Positions 39,812 to 40,511 of a stretch of 40,511 nt of DNA are shown here, one piece after another. Under the pieces are notes generated by a model. That model made no database searches, had not been told where the DNA came from, and saw nothing but the letters and a program-made list of their open reading frames with translations. Both the position numbers and the translations under genes were made by a program. This stretch comes from Mesorhizobium tamadayense (GTDB lineage Bacteria; Pseudomonadota; Alphaproteobacteria; Rhizobiales; Rhizobiaceae). The stretch's first letter is position 1; every line of letters starts with the position of its first letter. The DNA lies in contig NZ_RQXT01000060.1 of assembly GCF_003863365.1 (NCBI RefSeq), positions 1 to 40,511 on the forward strand. The letters run 5' to 3'.

Positions 39812-40339
39812 ATGGCCAACCTGACCGTCGATTCTCCCTTGCTCAATCTCAACAGACGCACACTGCTCAGGGCCGCCGGCCTGGTAGCGCTCGGCGGCAT
39901 CGCCGCCTGCGGCAGCGTTTCGCTGCCGACCGGCGAAGGCGCCGGCGTGTCATCCTCCGCCACGGGCACATTGAGCACAATCCGCACATCCGCCGGCCTG
40001 CCTGCGCTGATCCCGGATACACAACTGGAGCAGGCGGCGCTGCAGCAGGCCGGCTATATGGCGTCGCGCGCCCGCATGAGCCACACGACCGGCTGGGGCA
40101 AGGATTTTGCCTCGCGCATGAAGGACAACGCAGTACACGGCGCCGCGGGCGAGAACATCGCCGAGGGACGCTTTGACCTCGAAAAACTGTTCGATATCTG
40201 GATGCATTCGGACGGCCACCGCCGCAACATGCTCGATCCGGACTTCAGCCGCTTCGGGCTGGCTTACGTGCGCGACGGCCGCGACCCCCCAGCCTGCGCT
40301 ACTGGGCGCTGGTGCTGGGCAGGTAGCAAGTGGCGGTAG
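39812..40339 (+). CDS. CAP-domain (SCP/PR-1-like) Tat lipoprotein, frameshifted near its end
   Basis: ATG 39812 has AGAGG upstream. The 175-aa product has a twin-arginine signal (NLNRRTLLRAAGLVALGG) with a lipobox A-A-C at about residue 33, so it is probably a Tat-exported lipoprotein. The CAP domain spans about residues 50-160: LSTIRTSAGLPALIPDTQLE, HTTGWGKDFASRM, GAAGENIAEG, IWMHSDGHRRNMLDPDFSRF, GLAYVRDGRDP. The active-type His and Glu of CAP (GHRRNML; GENIAEG) are present. At a run of six C (40285-40290) the frame leaves the expected end: the -1/+2 frame reads SLRYWALVLGR and a stop at 40324-40326, the normal final strand of the family. Here it instead ends as ACATGRWCWAGSKWR. Either a real mutation or a sequencing error. 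Confidence 0.85.
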   Translation: MANLTVDSPLLNLNRRTLLRAAGLVALGGIAACGSVSLPTGEGAGVSSSATGTLSTIRTSAGLPALIPDTQLEQAALQQAGYMASRARMSHTTGWGKDFASRMKDNAVHGAAGENIAEGRFDLEKLFDIWMHSDGHRRNMLDPDFSRFGLAYVRDGRDPPACATGRWCWAGSKWR

Positions 40340-40511
40340 CGATCCTTCGCGCCCCGCTCTGGCCGCGCCAAATCTCCCCCCTTGAGGGGGAGATCTCGCC
40401 GAAGGCGACAGAGGGGTCGCCGCGCACAGGACGCCAACCTCATCTGCACAAGCAAGCCGAGCCCAGTCGGACCGACCCCCTCTTGCCTGCCGGCCATCTC
40501 CCCCTCAAGGG
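40327..40511. repeat. Dispersed palindromic repeat ATCTCCCCC...GGGGGAGAT / CTGCCGG type
   Basis: ATCTCCCCC-cttga-GGGGGAGAT (40372-40394) forms a hairpin. A 16-bp stretch CCCTTGAGGGGGAGAT (40379-40394) returns inverted at 40496-40511. Between them, CCCCTCTTGCCTGCCGGCC parallels the 31171-31216 palindrome. The element runs beyond the window edge. It is of the kind scattered between Mesorhizobium genes. There is no coding sequence. Confidence 0.75.

Overview
The window looks like chromosomal DNA of a Mesorhizobium-like alphaproteobacterium (Hyphomicrobiales). It is GC-rich. The housekeeping block ileS / lipoprotein / tadA / rluB-like / rsmD and the ribF / HAD-IIA pair are typical of that group. 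The intergenic palindromes (GCATGTCG...CCCAAAACCG and ATCTCCCCC...CTGCCGG types) are, as far as I recall, common in rhizobial genomes. The genus is inferred from sequence character; no database search was run.

Layout. 1-1215: the 3' end of groEL, then three very small ORFs. 1311-1540: remnant of an HNH-nuclease-like gene. 1696-4306: an FAD-linked oxidoreductase divergent from an AraC-type regulator with an N-terminal cupin. 4838-6928: an SBP56/methanethiol-oxidase-like protein followed by a small membrane protein. 7147-7701: a RibD/DHFR-fold protein. 7705-14555 (minus strand): a type I secretion unit made of a large RTX/VCBS protein, an ABC exporter and an HlyD adaptor. 15027-18636 (minus): two M16 peptidase-family proteins and a patatin-like phospholipase, with overlapping start and stop codons. 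18756-21267 (minus): rsmD and an rluB-like pseudouridine synthase. 21450-21902 (plus): tadA. 21933-25900 (minus): a lipoprotein and ileS. 26205-27002 (minus): a MipA/OmpV outer-membrane protein.

27366-31135 is a probable stress and storage-granule neighbourhood: a phasin, two small soluble proteins, a CYTH-CHAD protein and an HdeD-like membrane protein. One 59-aa protein has a perfect match to the alphaproteobacterial general-stress (EcfG) promoter, GGAAC-N16-CGTT. 31263-33139 (minus): ribF and a HAD-IIA phosphatase. 33444-37303: two tandem paralogous TadG-like von Willebrand A proteins. The rest holds an NTF2-like protein, a LysE-family exporter, a DUF2189-type membrane protein and a CAP-domain Tat lipoprotein whose last codons are frameshifted at a run of six C.

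Most notable points: a perfect 300-bp tandem duplication inside the RTX gene, with base-composition mosaicism around it; the isolated vWA pair with contrasting composition; an SBP56-linked membrane protein with an HGVNPG motif; a palindromic repeat that has become part of a signal-peptide coding region; and two EcfG-type promoter matches. I did not find a clearly new multi-gene defence or mobile system. No rRNA, tRNA, CRISPR array, complete insertion sequence or prophage was recognised.
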